From: Ephydatia muelleri
Lineage: Eukaryota; Porifera; Demospongiae; Spongillida; Spongillidae
DNA length: 64,000 nt
Direction: 5' to 3'
NCBI GenBank assembly: GCA_013339895.1
Contig: JABACO010000009.1
Coordinates: forward strand, 1,963,797 to 2,027,796
Part shown: positions 1 to 13,052 of the stretch, in pieces
Layout of the letters: each line of letters begins with the position of its first letter
Position numbering within the stretch: the first letter of the stretch is position 1
The notes under the pieces: generated by a model
Told to the model about the DNA's origin: nothing
Seen by the model: the letters and a program-made list of their open reading frames with translations, nothing else
The model's database searches: none
Made by a program: the position numbers and the translations under genes

Positions 1-646
1 GCGTGCTATGAGTGCGCGTTCGTGTGATCGGTGCTACGGAAGCAGAGGTGATGGATAGTATGGAGGGTGTGTGTGATTATGGTAAAAATACGAATGTGGG
101 TATGTTGTGTGTGTGTGCATGATACCAGGAGTATAATTGCCCTTCCCCTACCCCACCCCCTTGGTAAAACTGATTCCCTGCTGGGCACTATAGCCATTTT
201 TGTTCTCCAACATGTAAGACTGCTCCGAACAGTGGCAAATATAGAATATTATATCATGTTAGGACCAAATGGTCTGGTTTGGACTACTCACTGAGCTAGG
301 GGACGCTTTGCTTTTTTTACCATAAGAGACACCATTATATTAATTAAATCAGGCAAAGCCCTGCCTTTGATTATGGTATTGTCCCCCACTTGATATGCCT
401 GTCCCCCCACTGGCCATATCATGACTGTTCTAATTGGTAAGAAAAATAATGATTTTTATCCTATATATACATGCAAGTACAATTGTGTCTCTGTTATATT
501 TCTGTGTGATTGTGTGTTTGTGTGTGTGCATGTGTGTGTGTGTTTGTGCATGTGTATGGGGTGAGTGTGTGGTTTGTAGCAGTATAGTGCTTGTATGGGA
601 ACGTGGTTAGTGGATTTAATTATTGACTGATCTGTTCACTTGTCAG

Positions 647-741
647 GCATATGTTCAAAAAGGTGAGAATGACATCTGTGACGATGGCAAGGAGATTGCA
701 GAGGCAGAGGACTGGGAATCAACTGTGAAAGAAAATAGAGT
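647..741 (+). pseudogene. 5' exon of the integrase gene, inverted-arm copy
   Basis: An acceptor-like tcag precedes an open stretch reading AYVQKGENDICDDGK...ESTVKENR, and gtaagg follows as a donor. Equivalent exons occur at about 4797-4890 (minus), 7600-7694 (plus) and 11185-11280 (minus). Because it points away from the integrase core of its own unit, this copy cannot splice to it. No domain is recognised in this acidic exon. I infer that it is the upstream exon of the integrase from its constant position in all four arms. Confidence 0.5.
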
Positions 742-1041
742 AAGGACTTGAGGTAATGATTCACGTATCATCTGTCCCATGTCCCTTTACTTTCCATCAC
801 CTCTTCTCCAGAGCTCTCTCCATCCATGTCTCATTCACCTTATTTCTCTCCACATCTTTTCCACAGTAATCAGCTCTCCATCTGTCAATAACACCCTGGA
901 CTGCTACCAAAGGGTATGGGGTCCATTGGCGCGATCCTTTTAAGGTACCGGCTCCAGGAGCAGGGAGAGTCATCACTGCCAGTCTTCATAAGGCAAAGGT
1001 AAACCTTGCAAGGATCCAGCTGTATGCAATGTGTTGTTTGA

Positions 1042-1042
1042 T

Positions 1043-1073
<31 letters not shown>
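1042..1073. repeat. (TG)n microsatellite in left arm
   Basis: A short TG run lies inside the intron that separates the two 5' integrase exons. The equivalent tract differs in length in the other arms (about 4461-4508, 8000-8023 and 10854-10887), as expected for slippage. Open frames of alternating Cys and Val here are artefacts of the dinucleotide. Confidence 0.95.
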
Positions 1074-1076
<3 letters not shown>

Positions 1077-1699
1077 CGAGATGCACGTACGCATGTGTGC
1101 GTGCTCTTCACCTCCCCTACCATGCATCTGTTCCATGTTTCTCACCTCTTCTCCCTCCCTCTCCTCCATCTTTCATTCACCCTATTTCTCTCTCTGCCCC
1201 ACCCCCTTCCTCCCTAACCTTGTCCACAGTAATCAGCTCTCCATCAGTCAATAACACATGTCCCACCTCCTGGCCTCAACACCTCCCAAGAACAGTTGCA
1301 CTACCTGGCCCACCAGAAGGATGTGGCCTCCATTAGTGGCCTGCTCCAGTTAAGGCACAGGCTCAGGTGCTGGTCTCCCGGAACTTTTGAGCATTAGTAG
1401 TTTTGCCTACTTTGATTAGTTCTTTTGAAATGAATCATGAATGAATTGAAGAGTAATAATCTATATACAATCAGAATTTCTTTCTACATGTATTTCAACT
1501 GATACAACTATTCATGGTTTCCTGATTGTGGAAAACCATAAACACTATTATATTGGGCACACTAGTGTTTGTCTACTGAGGATTCTTCACCTCTGATTGA
1601 AGGCATATGACTATACATATGAGGAGGCAGAGGTCAGGTGGTATGAATGAGGGAGATCACCATTACACCATGATAAATGTTTTTAATTGAATATTATAA

Positions 1700-2351
1700 G
1701 CATCAATTCATCACTGCCAAGACAGTAGTACAATAGACCAAGTTTCAAATAGCAAGAGCTTCTGTCAGATGAATATACAGTTTCACAGATTCTATAAATG
1801 GATTACAATTATTATTGCTGATAGCATGAAATACCATGGACAAGTCTGGATATTATTGGTGGAATTGACGATTGCGCTCAGCAATCAAGCCATTCCTTCC
1901 AGCCAGTGGATCATTCCCAAAATGACTTTCCAGGGTTAAATGGCCACCCATGTCCACAAATTGAGATGTTGCGAAATGAGCATCAGGGATAATTTCAGAT
2001 GGCAGCCTCCTTGTTCTAGCATTTGCCATTCGTTCATTTGGAATGCCCTTTCCTGCATAAGGGGCACCTTTAGGTGGTCAAGAGGTCTAGAATTATGGCA
2101 GAACAAGTTCACAAACCTGGAATATTGTGGCACTTCCATACACTTGTAAATAGCCTTACTCCCACTGTAGAGACATGGAGTGTGACCCAAGATACACAAT
2201 ATTTGTGGGTCATTGAGTCTAAATCAAAGTCCCCTCTATCTTGCATTTGATTCAAGCAAGATTTTATGGGATAGTTGACACGATGATTCACTTCAGGCCA
2301 GCAGCGCTCAACTGTGTGATTCTGAGTGGAAGTATTAATGTATGGGATCAC
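1700..2351 (-). pseudogene. IS3EU-like integrase, C-terminal part, unit 1
   Basis: Minus-strand frames read TVERCWPEVNHRVNYPIKS, then SWVTLHVSTVGVRLF, then IPNERMANARTRRLPSE and LIAERNRQFHQQYPD. These match in order the C-terminal half of the eukaryotic integrase-core (IS3EU-like) transposases: the third catalytic acid is the E of TVERCW, followed by the conserved WNxHxIPGxGIPNExMA region. The reading frame changes at about 2060, so the protein is not open. The N-terminal part lies at 3835-4290 beyond a nested insertion. Known for the family: a DDE/RNase H-fold recombinase that cuts and joins transposon ends. Confidence 0.75.
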
Positions 2352-2585
2352 GGCAGAAAAAAGGGACTGAGCGCATTTTTTTCAAGTTTTCTAATCATTT
2401 CATATATCTACAAATTCTTTTTTACGCACTGGAATTTAGGCTGTTCATCATGCAGTTACAGTGCCTGAATTTTAAATTATGCAACATTTTAATTGCATGT
2501 CAACTTTGATGCACCATTCTAGAAAATTTGTGCAGGTCCTTTTTCCCTGCCTTGACCCCACGTTAAACAGTACAATCAATTTATA

Positions 2586-3832
2586 CAGGGTGTTTGCAAA
2601 AGAACGCAATGCTTTTAAATGAATATAATCCCTTAATAGCATTGTTAATAAATGAATTTACGAACGTACGATAAATACATTTAGTCAAATACAAACTGCA
2701 TTGTTACCTTTCCATTATCTTTAACAGTTCAAAAGATAAAATCAAATAGCTTGCAATTAACAAAAATTTACGACAAATTTTAATTAATAGCATGATTTAT
2801 AAACTGCAAACAGTAAAGTATGAAATTTGACTGGCATTTTATTAGTTAATATTCAAAACAACAAATCAAACTTTATGACCACTACGTTTTTAATTTTTAA
2901 TGACTCGCCAGTAAATTAAATCAAATAGTGTTTTTTACGTCATTTACTAATTAGTGATGGTTATTTAACATAGTTATCAAATTATGGTCTTAAATGTTAA
3001 TAACACACTTTTTGACCTAATAACTTAAAATCACTACTGTTCCACCACATATTCAAATGTTGTGTTATTTAGTAGTAGTTATTTAAATAAATTCTCTATA
3101 ACCGCAATTGTGAATACCTTTGTACAACGGTTCCATGGAAATGCGACCAACTTCTTGTGTGGGATGCCACGTGCCCAGATATTTTTGCACCATCTTACTC
3201 CACAATCGCAGCACAGCAAGTTGAAGCAGTTGCCCAACAAGCAGAGGATAAGAAGACTAGAAGTACAAACACCTTAGCTCACACCTTTCCTTCACCCCTG
3301 TGGCTATAGAAACATCAGGAGTGTATGGCCAGAGAACAACCGATTTCCTAAAAGAGCTGGGACATCGGTTGAGGCAAGTGTCAGGAGAAGCAAACTCTTT
3401 TCAATATCTTGCCCAAAGGCTATCCGTTGCCATTCAGAGAGGCAATTCAGCATCAGTAATGGGAACAATGCATGGGAATGATGAAGAGTTTTTTTGTATG
3501 ATTTTAGAAACTTTTACAAATGTTTGTTTTATGTGTTTATTAATATATTATTGTATTATTGTAAAAAATAAATAAATAAATATAAAATTTGAATATTTTA
3601 TTTATGCGGGTTTTGATACAATTACTTAACTGCTAACAATAATCGGATTGTTAGTATTTGCCTAACTACTGCAACATAAGTTAAAGAAACCAAGCAGTTA
3701 ATTAATTTCAATCCTGAGTTATAGGGATTTTTAAAAAGTGTTGCGCTGTTAAAGAAACCAAGCAGTTAATTAATTTCAATCCTGAGTTATAGGAATTTTT
3801 AAGAAGTGTTGCGCTCTTTCACAAACGCCCTG
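2586..3832. mobile_element. Nested element with CAGGGTGTTTGC / GCGCCCTG-type ends, unit 1
   Basis: The ends are inverted repeats: caggktgtttgcaaaagarcgcaa at the left and its near complement ending in cgccctg at the right, flanked by TA on both sides. It sits inside the integrase gene between the second and third catalytic residues. The interior is AT-rich, with a 66-70 bp tandem duplication at about 3680-3815 and a reverse-transcriptase-tail-like fragment at 3200-3490. The copy in unit 2 (9535-10242) is 540 bp shorter. TA flanks suggest a Tc1/mariner-like or MITE origin, but no transposase of its own is visible. Confidence 0.7.
3200..3490 (+). pseudogene. Fragment resembling the C-terminal tail of non-LTR-type reverse transcriptase polyproteins
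   Basis: The frame starting near 3300 reads VAIETSGVYGQRTTDF...LGHRL...SFQYLAQRLSVAIQRGNSASV. In cnidarian and sponge RT-like proteins a tail of the form 'F.P.AvET.G..G.ea..f...lgrri......s...l.QRlsvavQRGNaa' is common. The upstream residues (QQAEDKKTR) are in another frame, so there is at least one frameshift at about 3257-3290. It is absent from the unit-2 copy, so it was either acquired by this copy or deleted from the other. The family assignment is from memory and moderate. Confidence 0.45.
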
Positions 3833-3834
3833 TA

Positions 3835-4290
3835 TGTATAATAGAGTAATGAACAAGTGCATGGTATATTACCATTGTTGATGACCCTTGTCTGTGCGGC
3901 GGCTTCTGAACACTGTGCCGCAAGTAAGCCAGTGACTCCTGCACACAGAGGCTTAAGGTCCATTCCTTGTGATGATCAACTCTTATTTGGTCAAATAAAC
4001 CATACTCCACAAGTATTGGTCTGTATGGTTTTGTGGTGGAGAAATAAACTGATATACAGCTTCCAGTTGGTGCAACTATTTACCTGAACAAGTGTTGATA
4101 TATCTGTACAGGGTTTTTCACTGGCATGCTGACAAATTGAACAATTTTCCCAGAGTAGCCATCAATAGCACAAATGTGGGGTAACCCCAAACATGACAAG
4201 CTTTTCATTTTGATCGATATGGAGTTTTTCTCCAAAATAAGCAGCTTGGTATGGTTGTGGATTCAAACTTCGAGAAGCTCCATTCAGTCG
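3835..4290 (-). pseudogene. IS3EU-like integrase, N-terminal and central part, unit 1
   Basis: The minus strand reads RVSENRVGIALQAVHPDY, GEKLHIDQNEKLVMFGV (first catalytic D in HIDQNEK), then after a frame change a central part with EYGLFDQIRVDHHKEW (second catalytic D). All blocks are typical of eukaryotic integrase-core transposases. The extra G in gtggggtaacccc at about 4178-4183 shifts the frame just after MFGVT, so this copy is dead, although it keeps the first catalytic D that the unit-2 copy has lost. Confidence 0.75.
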
Positions 4291-4452
4291 CATTCTGTGG
4301 TAATCAGGATGAACAGCTTGTAGTGCAATTCCTACACGATTTTCGGAGACTCTGAATGAAAGATGAAGGGAGAGGGAGGGAGAAGAGGTGAGAAACATGG
4401 AACAGATGCATGGTAGGGGAGGTGAAGAGCACGCACACATGCGTACGTGCAT

Positions 4453-4497
<45 letters not shown>

Positions 4498-4551
4498 ACA
4501 CACACACAATCAAACAACACATTGCATACAGCTGGATCCTTGCAAGGTTTA

Positions 4552-4672
4552 CCTTTGCCTTATGAAGACTGGCAGTGATGACTCTCCCTGCTCCTGGAGC
4601 CGGTACCTTAAAAGGATCGCGCCAATGGACCCCATACCCTTTGGTAGCAGTCCAGGGTGTTATTGACAGATG
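4552..4672 (-). pseudogene. Integrase 5' exon (RLQEQGE...FIRQR), unit 1 right arm
   Basis: The exon ends in FIRQR followed by a gtaaac donor and would join to RVSENR across the CA-repeat intron, which is how the family's 'IR.RVSE' region should read. The beginning (NTLDCYQRVWGP) and the end are in different frames because gtccattggcgc lacks four bases present in the 11 kb copy. The same four-base loss is seen in the inverted copies at about 890-1000 and 7850-7950. Confidence 0.6.
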
Positions 4673-5575
4673 GAGAGCTGATTACTGTGGAAAAGATGTG
4701 GAGAGAAATAAGGTGAATGAGACATGGATGGAGAGAGCTCTGGAGAAGAGGTGATGGAAAGTAAAGGGACATGGGACAGATGATACGTGAATCATTACCT
4801 CAAGTCCTTACTCTATTTTCTTTCACAGTTGATTCCCAGTCCTCTGCCTCTGCAATCTCCTTGCCATCGTCACAGATGTCATTCTCACCTTTTTGAACAT
4901 ATGCCTGACAAGTGAACAGATCAGTCAATAATTTAAATCCACTAACCACGTTCCCATACAAGCACTATACTGCTACAAACCACACACTCACCCCATACAC
5001 ATGCACAAACACACACACACATGCACACACACAAACACACAATCACACAGAAATATAACAGAGACACAATTGTACTTGCATGTATATATAGGATAAAATT
5101 CATTATTTTTCTTACCAATTAGAACAGTCATGATATGGCCAGTGGGGGGACAGGCATATCAAGTGGGGGACAATACCATAATCAAAGGCAGGGTTTTGCC
5201 TGATTTAATTAATATAATGGTGTCAATGATGCAAAACTGAATCATTAAATCTCTTATGGTAAAAAAAGCAAAGCGTCCCCTAGCTCAATGAGTAGTCCAA
5301 ACCAGACCCCTTGGTCCTAACATGATATAATATTCTATATTTGCCACTGTTCGGAGCAGTCTTATATGTTGGAGAACAAAAATGGCTATAGTGCCCAGCA
5401 GGGAATCAGTTTTACCAAGGGGGTGGGGTAGGGGAGGGGCAATTATACTCCTGGTATCATGCACACACACACAACATACCCACATTCGTATTTTTACCAT
5501 AATCACACACACCCTCCATACTATCTATCACTCTGCTTCCGTAGCACCGATCACACGAACGCGCACTCATAGCAC

Positions 5576-5610
5576 GCACACACACACACACACACACACA
5601 TACACACTCA

Positions 5611-5657
<47 letters not shown>
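5576..5657. repeat. (CA)n microsatellite at the palindrome boundary
   Basis: CA-rich tract with a few CT interruptions. Its mirror is the very long TG tract at 6489-6660. Both tracts flank the palindrome arms at 5658-6489. Confidence 0.95.
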
Positions 5658-6660
<1,003 letters not shown>

Positions 6661-6796
6661 GTGTGAGTCTATGTAGTTGGGCGTAGCCCCTTGTTGGACC
6701 TCAATACGCTACATACGCACACACTATGCGTGCGTGTGTATCTGCATGTGTCTGTGTGTGCATGTGTGTGTGTGTGAGAGTGAGTGTGTGTGTGTA

Positions 6797-6854
<58 letters not shown>

Positions 6855-7990
6855 GGCTATGAGTGCGCGTTCGTGTGATCGGTGCTACGGAAGCAGGGGT
6901 GATGGATAGTATGGAGGGTGTGTGTGATTATGGTAAAAATACGAATGTGGGTATGTTGTGTGTGTGTGCATGATACCAGGAGTATAATTGCCCCTCCCCT
7001 ACCCCACCCCCTTGGTAAAACTGATTCCCTGCTGGGCACTATAGCCATTTTTGTTCTCCAACTTGTAAGACTGCTCCGAACAGTGGCAAATATAGAATAT
7101 TATATCATGTTAGGACCAAGGGGTCTGGTTTGGACTACTCACTGAGCTAGGGGACGCTTTGCTTTTTTTACCGTAAGAGATTTATTGATTCAGTTTTGCA
7201 TCATTGACACCATTATAGAATTAATTAAATCAGGCAAAGCCCTGCCTTTGATTATGGTATTGTCCCCCACTTGATATGCCTGTCCCCCCACTGGCCATAT
7301 CATGACTGTTCTAATTGGTAAGAAAAATAATGAATTTTATCCTATATATACATGCAAGTACAATTGTGTCTCTGGTATATTTCTGTGTGATTGTGTGTTT
7401 GTGTGTGTGCATGTGTGTGTGTGCTTGTGCATGTGTATGGGGTGAGTGTGTGGTTTGTAGCAGTAATACTGCTACAAACCACAACAGATCAGTAAATAAT
7501 TTTAATCCACTAACCACGTTCCCATACAAGCACTATAGTGCTTGTATGGGAACGTGGTTAGTGGATTTAAATTATTTACTGATCTGTCACTTGTCAGGCA
7601 TGTGTTCAAAAAGGTGAGAATGACATCTGTGACGATGGCAAGGAGATTGCAGAGGCAGAGGACTGGGAATCAACTGTGAAAGAAAATAGAGTAAGGACTT
7701 GAGGTAATGATTCACGTATCATCTGTCCCATCTCCCTTTACTTTCCATCACCTCTTCTCCAGAGCTCTCTCCATCCATGTCTCATTCACCCTATTTCTCT
7801 CCACAACTTTTCCACAGTAATCAGCTCTCCATCTGTCAATAACACCCTGGACTGCTACCAAAGGGTATGGGGTCCATTGGCGTGATCCTTTTAAGGTACC
7901 GGCTCCAGGAGCAGGGAGAGCCATCACTGCCAGTCTTCATAAGGCAAAGGTAGACCTTGCAAGGATCCAGCTGTATGCAATGTGTTGTTT

Positions 7991-8027
<37 letters not shown>

Positions 8028-8685
8028 ATGCACGTACGCATGTGTGTGTGCTCTTCACCTCCCCTACCATGCATCTGTTCCATGTTTCTCACCTCTTCTC
8101 CCTCCCTCTCCCTTCATCTTTCATTCACCCTATTTTCTCTCTCTGCACCACCCCTAACCTTGTCCACAGTAATCAGCTCTCCATCTGTCAATAACACATG
8201 TCCCACCTCCTGGCCTCAACACCTCCCAAGAACAGTTGCACTACCTGGCCCACCAGAAGGATGTGGCCTCCATTAGTGGCCTGCTCCAGTTAAGGCACAG
8301 GCTCAGGTGCTGGTCTCCCGGAACTTTTGGGCATTAGTAGTTTTGCCTACTTTGATTAGTTCTTTTGAAATGAATCATGAATGAATTGAAGAGTAATAAT
8401 CTATATACAATCAGAATTTCTTTCTACATGTATTTCAACTGATACAACTATTCATGGTTTCCTGATTGTGGAAAACCATAAACACTATTATATTGGGCAC
8501 ACTAGTGTTTGTCTACTGAGGATTCTTCACCTCTGATTGAAGGCATATGACTATACATATGAGGAGGCAGAGGTCAGGTGGTATGAATGAGGGAGATCAC
8601 CATTACACCATGATAAATATTTTTAATTGAATATTATAAGCATCAATTCATCACTGCCAAGACAGTAAGTACAATAGACCAAGTT

Positions 8686-9292
8686 TCAAATAGCAAGAGC
8701 TTCTGTCAGATGAATATACAGTTTCACAGATTCTATAAATGGATTACAATTATTATTGCTGATAGCATGAAATACCATGGACAAGTCTGGATATTGTTGG
8801 TGGAATTGACGATTGCGCTCAGCAATCAAGCAATTCCTTCCAGCCAGTGGATCATTCCCAAAATGACTTTCCAGGGTTAAATGGCCACCCATGTCCACAA
8901 ATTGAGATGTTGCGATATGAGCATCAGGGATAATTTCAGATGGCAGCCTCCTTGTTCTAGCATTTGCCATTCGTTCATTTGGAATGCCCTTTCCTGCATA
9001 AGGGGCACATTTAGGTGGTCAAGAGGTCTAGAATTATGGCAGAACAAGTTCACAAACCTGGAATATTGTGGCACTTCCATACACCTGTAAATAGCCTTAC
9101 TCCCACTGTAGAGACATGGAGTGTGACCCAAGATACACAATATTTGTGGGTCATTGAGTCTAAATCAAAGTCCCCTCTATCTTGCATTTGATTCAAGCAA
9201 GATTTTATGGGATAGTTGACACGATGATTCACTTCAGGCCAACAGCGCTCAACTGTGTGATTCTGAGTGGAAGTATTAATATATGGGATCAC
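8686..9292 (-). pseudogene. IS3EU-like integrase, C-terminal part, unit 2
   Basis: The same order of blocks as in unit 1: TVERCWPEVNHRVNYPIKS, SWVTLHVSTVGVRLF, then in another frame MANARTRRLPSEIIPDAH...GGHLTLESHFGNDPLAG...QFHQQYPDLSMVFHAIS. The last part is a 94-codon open frame, 8686-8970. A frame change at about 8975-9050 separates it from the first part. The third catalytic acid (E of TVERCW) is kept. Confidence 0.75.
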
Positions 9293-9534
9293 GGCAGAAA
9301 AAAGGGACCAAGCGCATTTTTTTCAAGTTTTCTAATCATTTCAAATATCTACAAATTCTTTTTTTACGCACTGGAATATAGGCTGTTCATCATGCAGTTA
9401 CATTGCCTGAATTTTACATTATGCAACATTTTAATTGCATGTCAACTTTGATGCACCATTCTAGAAAATTGTATAATATATGCAGGTCCTTTTTCACTGC
9501 CTTGACCCCACGTTAAACAGTACAATCAATTATA

Positions 9535-10242
9535 CAGGGTGTTTGCAAAAGAGCGCAATGCTTTTAAATGAATATAATCCCTTGATAGCATTGTTAATAA
9601 ATGAATTTATGAACGGACGATAAACAAATTTAGTCAAATACAAACTGCATTGTTACCTTTCCATTATCTTAACAGTTCAAAAGATAAAATCAAATAGCTT
9701 GCAATTAATTAAAATTTACGAAAATTTTTAATTAATAACATGATTTATAAACTGCAAACAGTAAAGTATGAAATTTGACTGGCATTTTATTTGTTAATAT
9801 TCAAAACAACAAATCAAACTTTATGACCACTACGTTTTTAATTTTTAATGACTCGCCAGTAAACTAAATCAAATAGTGTTTTTTACGTCATATACTAATT
9901 AGTGATGGTTATTTAACATATTCATCAAATTATGGTCTTAAATGTTAATAACACACTTTTTGACCTAATAACTTAAAATCACTACTGTTCCACCACATAT
10001 TCAGATGTTGTGTTATTTAGTAGTAGTTATAAATATCTACAACCCAATTGTGAATACCTTTGTTAATAGAGGAATTTGAATATTTTGATTTATGCAGGTT
10101 TTGATACAATTACTTAACTGCTAACAATAATTAGTATTTGCCTAACTACTGCAACATATGTTAAAAAGAAACCAAGCAGTTCATTAATTTCAATCTGGAG
10201 TTATAGGAATTTTTAAAAAGAGTTGCACTCTTTCACGCCCTG
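9535..10242. mobile_element. Nested CAGGG-ended element, deletion derivative, unit 2
   Basis: The inverted ends match those of 2586-3832 and the TA flanks are the same, so the insertion pre-dates the duplication of the unit. It lacks the reverse-transcriptase-tail fragment (joined at tacctttgttaatagagg, about 10050-10080) and carries only one copy of the sub-terminal duplication. It has no open frame of interest. Confidence 0.7.
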
Positions 10243-10249
10243 TATGTAT

Positions 10250-10725
10250 AATAGAGTAATGAACAAGTGCAGTATATTACCAGCGTTGATGACGTTTGTC
10301 TGTGCGGCGGCTTCTGAACACTGTGCCGCAAGTGAGCCAGTGACTCCTGCACAAAGAGGCTTAAGGTCCATTCCTTGCTATGATCAACTCTTATTTGGTC
10401 AAATAAACCATAATTCACAAGTATTGGTCTGCATGGTTTTGTGATGGAGAAATAAACTGATATACAGCTTCTAGTTGGTGCAACTATTTACCTGAACAAG
10501 TGTTGATATATCTGTACAGGGTTCTTCACTGGCATGCTGACAAATTGAACAATTTTCCCAGAGTAGCCATCAATAGCACAAATGTGGGTAACCCCAAACA
10601 TGACAAGCTTTTCATTATGGAGTTTTTCTCCAAAATAGGCAGCTCGGTATGGTTGTGGATTCAAAATTCGAGATGCTCCATTCAGTCGTATTCTGTGGTA
10701 ATCCGGATGAACAGCTTGTAGTGCA
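10250..10725 (-). pseudogene. IS3EU-like integrase, central part, unit 2, with loss of the first catalytic Asp
   Basis: The minus strand reads RVSENRIGIALQAVHPDY, NPQPYRAAYFGEKLH-NEKLVMFGVTHICAIDG, YSGKIVQFVSMPVKNP, then in a following frame NYGLFDQIRVDHSKEW. Compared with unit 1 there is a 9-base in-frame deletion that removes IDQ from HIDQNEK, including the first catalytic aspartate. The frame is otherwise open from the arm through FVSMPVKNPVQIYQHLFR (10488-10750). This copy therefore died by a different change from the copy in unit 1. Confidence 0.75.
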
Positions 10726-10851
10726 ATTCCTATACGATTTTCAGAGACTCTGAATGAAAGATGAAGGGGAGAGGGAGGGAGAAGAGGTGAGAAACATGGA
10801 AAAGATGCATGGTAGGGGAGGTAAAGAGCACACACACATGCGTACGTGCAT

Positions 10852-10890
<39 letters not shown>

Positions 10891-10927
10891 AAACAACACA
10901 TTGCATACAGCTGGATCCTTGCAAGGT

Positions 10928-11065
10928 CTACCTTTGCCTTATGAAGACTGGCAGTGATGGCTCTCCCTGCTCCTGGAGCCGGTGCCTTAAAAGGATCGTG
11001 CCAATTGATGGACCCCATACCCTTTGGTAGGAGTCCAGGGTATTATTGACAGATGGAGAGCTGAT
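10928..11065 (-). pseudogene. Integrase 5' exon with open frame, unit 2 right arm
   Basis: It reads SVNNTLDSYQRVWGPSIGT then ILLRHRLQEQGEPSLPVF and IRQR without a break and ends at a gtagac donor. It has gtccatcaattggcac where the other three arms have gtccattggc, i.e. four more bases, and is the only arm with this exon in one frame. An acceptor-like ccacag lies just upstream. Confidence 0.55.
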
Positions 11066-11431
11066 TACTGTGGAAAAGTTGTGGAGAGAAATAGGGTGAA
11101 TGAGACATGGATGGAGAGAGCTCTGGAGAAGAGGTGATGGAAAGTAAAGGGACATGGGACAGATGATACGTGAATCATTACCTCAAGTCCTTACTCTATT
11201 TTCTTTCACAGTTGATTCCCAGTCCTCTGCCTCTGCAATCTCCTTGCCATCGTCACAGATGTCATTCTCACCTTTTTGAACATATGCCTGACAAGTGAAC
11301 AGATCAGTAAATAATTTAAATCCACTAACCATATTCCCATACAAGCACTATACTGCTACAAAACACACATTCACCCATACACATGCACAAACACACACAC
11401 ACATGCACACACACAAACACACAATCATACA

Positions 11432-12431
11432 NNNNNNNNNNNNNNNNNNNNNNNNNNNNNNNNNNNNNNNNNNNNNNNNNNNNNNNNNNNNNNNNNNNNN
11501 NNNNNNNNNNNNNNNNNNNNNNNNNNNNNNNNNNNNNNNNNNNNNNNNNNNNNNNNNNNNNNNNNNNNNNNNNNNNNNNNNNNNNNNNNNNNNNNNNNNN
11601 NNNNNNNNNNNNNNNNNNNNNNNNNNNNNNNNNNNNNNNNNNNNNNNNNNNNNNNNNNNNNNNNNNNNNNNNNNNNNNNNNNNNNNNNNNNNNNNNNNNN
11701 NNNNNNNNNNNNNNNNNNNNNNNNNNNNNNNNNNNNNNNNNNNNNNNNNNNNNNNNNNNNNNNNNNNNNNNNNNNNNNNNNNNNNNNNNNNNNNNNNNNN
11801 NNNNNNNNNNNNNNNNNNNNNNNNNNNNNNNNNNNNNNNNNNNNNNNNNNNNNNNNNNNNNNNNNNNNNNNNNNNNNNNNNNNNNNNNNNNNNNNNNNNN
11901 NNNNNNNNNNNNNNNNNNNNNNNNNNNNNNNNNNNNNNNNNNNNNNNNNNNNNNNNNNNNNNNNNNNNNNNNNNNNNNNNNNNNNNNNNNNNNNNNNNNN
12001 NNNNNNNNNNNNNNNNNNNNNNNNNNNNNNNNNNNNNNNNNNNNNNNNNNNNNNNNNNNNNNNNNNNNNNNNNNNNNNNNNNNNNNNNNNNNNNNNNNNN
12101 NNNNNNNNNNNNNNNNNNNNNNNNNNNNNNNNNNNNNNNNNNNNNNNNNNNNNNNNNNNNNNNNNNNNNNNNNNNNNNNNNNNNNNNNNNNNNNNNNNNN
12201 NNNNNNNNNNNNNNNNNNNNNNNNNNNNNNNNNNNNNNNNNNNNNNNNNNNNNNNNNNNNNNNNNNNNNNNNNNNNNNNNNNNNNNNNNNNNNNNNNNNN
12301 NNNNNNNNNNNNNNNNNNNNNNNNNNNNNNNNNNNNNNNNNNNNNNNNNNNNNNNNNNNNNNNNNNNNNNNNNNNNNNNNNNNNNNNNNNNNNNNNNNNN
12401 NNNNNNNNNNNNNNNNNNNNNNNNNNNNNNN
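11432..12431. other. Scaffold gap, exactly 1000 N
   Basis: The round number shows a placeholder gap of unknown real size. The left side ends in a CA repeat and the right side begins in a C/T minisatellite, both likely reasons for the assembly break. Confidence 0.99.
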
Positions 12432-12618
12432 CTACCCCCCCCTCTCCTTTACAACCTCCTCCCCTCTCCTTACACCTCCTCCCCTCTCCTTAAACCGCCT
12501 CCCCTCCTCCTTACAAACCCCCTCCTCTCCTTACAACAACACCTGCCGCCCCTCTCCTCACACATCCTTACCCTCATCCCCTCTCCTTACAAAAGCCTCT
12601 TCTTCCCTCTCCTTATAC
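12432..12618. repeat. C/T-rich minisatellite, about 20-bp unit (cctcccctctccttacacct)
   Basis: Degenerate tandem copies of a cctcccctctccttac-type unit begin at the gap edge. The same unit occurs at about 40770-40915 inside NBAS, in the same orientation. Confidence 0.9.
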
Positions 12619-13041
12619 CTCGTACAACAAAGTGGCGGTGCAACTAATATGATACGTCTTGGAGGACCTATAAATTGTATCATACCGCTAAGAATGGCTT
12701 CTTTGACATGGTAACTGTTTAGATAAACAGAGTGGCTTTAGTATAGAACCTGCAGCGCAATATACACTATCTACATGACAAAACTGTGCAGATTTAAAAC
12801 CTTACTGTACCTAAGGTCTTCAATCTACATGATCTATGGTGTACAGGAGCCACAGAAGCCATACATGTTCTTCAACTACTTTCACGGGCAACAGAGCAAT
12901 ATTGCGCTGCAGGTTCTATACTAAAGCCACTCTGTTTATCTAAACAGTTACCATGTCAAAGAAGCCATTCTTAGCGGTATGATAAATTTTATAGGTCCTC
13001 CAAGACGTATCATATTTAGTTGCACCGCACTTCTGTTGTAC
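12619..13041. mobile_element. Foldback/MITE-like element with arms of about 135 bp
   Basis: The left arm (12619-12765: gtacaaca...gcggtgcaact...ctgcagcgcaatat) is repeated in reverse complement at 12899-13041. The middle (12766-12898) is unique. The right arm ends 12 bases before the start codon of the small gene-like copy at 13053. No coding sequence is present, and the target-site duplication cannot be defined with certainty. Confidence 0.8.
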
Positions 13042-13052
13042 GTTGACTAGTC

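Larger units (their letters stand above)
1..5576. mobile_element. Composite palindromic unit 1 carrying a broken IS3EU-like integrase
   Basis: Bases 1 to about 1200 reappear as the reverse complement at about 4370-5576, so the unit has inverted arms of roughly 1.2 kb. The whole unit recurs in direct orientation at about 6857-11431. Each arm holds the 5' exons of an integrase gene, and the asymmetric core (about 1390-4290) holds the rest on the minus strand. The arms also contain TG/CA runs and the AT-rich stretch near 300-480. I see no clear target-site duplication because the left edge is outside the window. It could be a transposon with long inverted repeats, an inverted duplication of one copy, or partly an assembly effect. 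Confidence 0.7.
6857..11431. mobile_element. Composite palindromic unit 2 (second copy), right end cut by a scaffold gap
   Basis: It aligns by eye with 1-5440 over its whole length: left arm about 6857-8280, core 8280-10720, inverted right arm 10750-11431, then the N gap. Extra differences include a small inverted duplication at about 7460-7570, where gcagtaatactgc and cactatagtgctt form short palindromes. The nested element is shorter than in unit 1. The two units differ enough (indels, substitutions) to be separate old copies rather than one copy assembled twice. Confidence 0.7.

Noticed and set aside
11295-12714. Frames of over 400 codons crossing the first N gap
   Set aside because: Most of the length is unknown bases. 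The same holds for the frames over 43277-44523.
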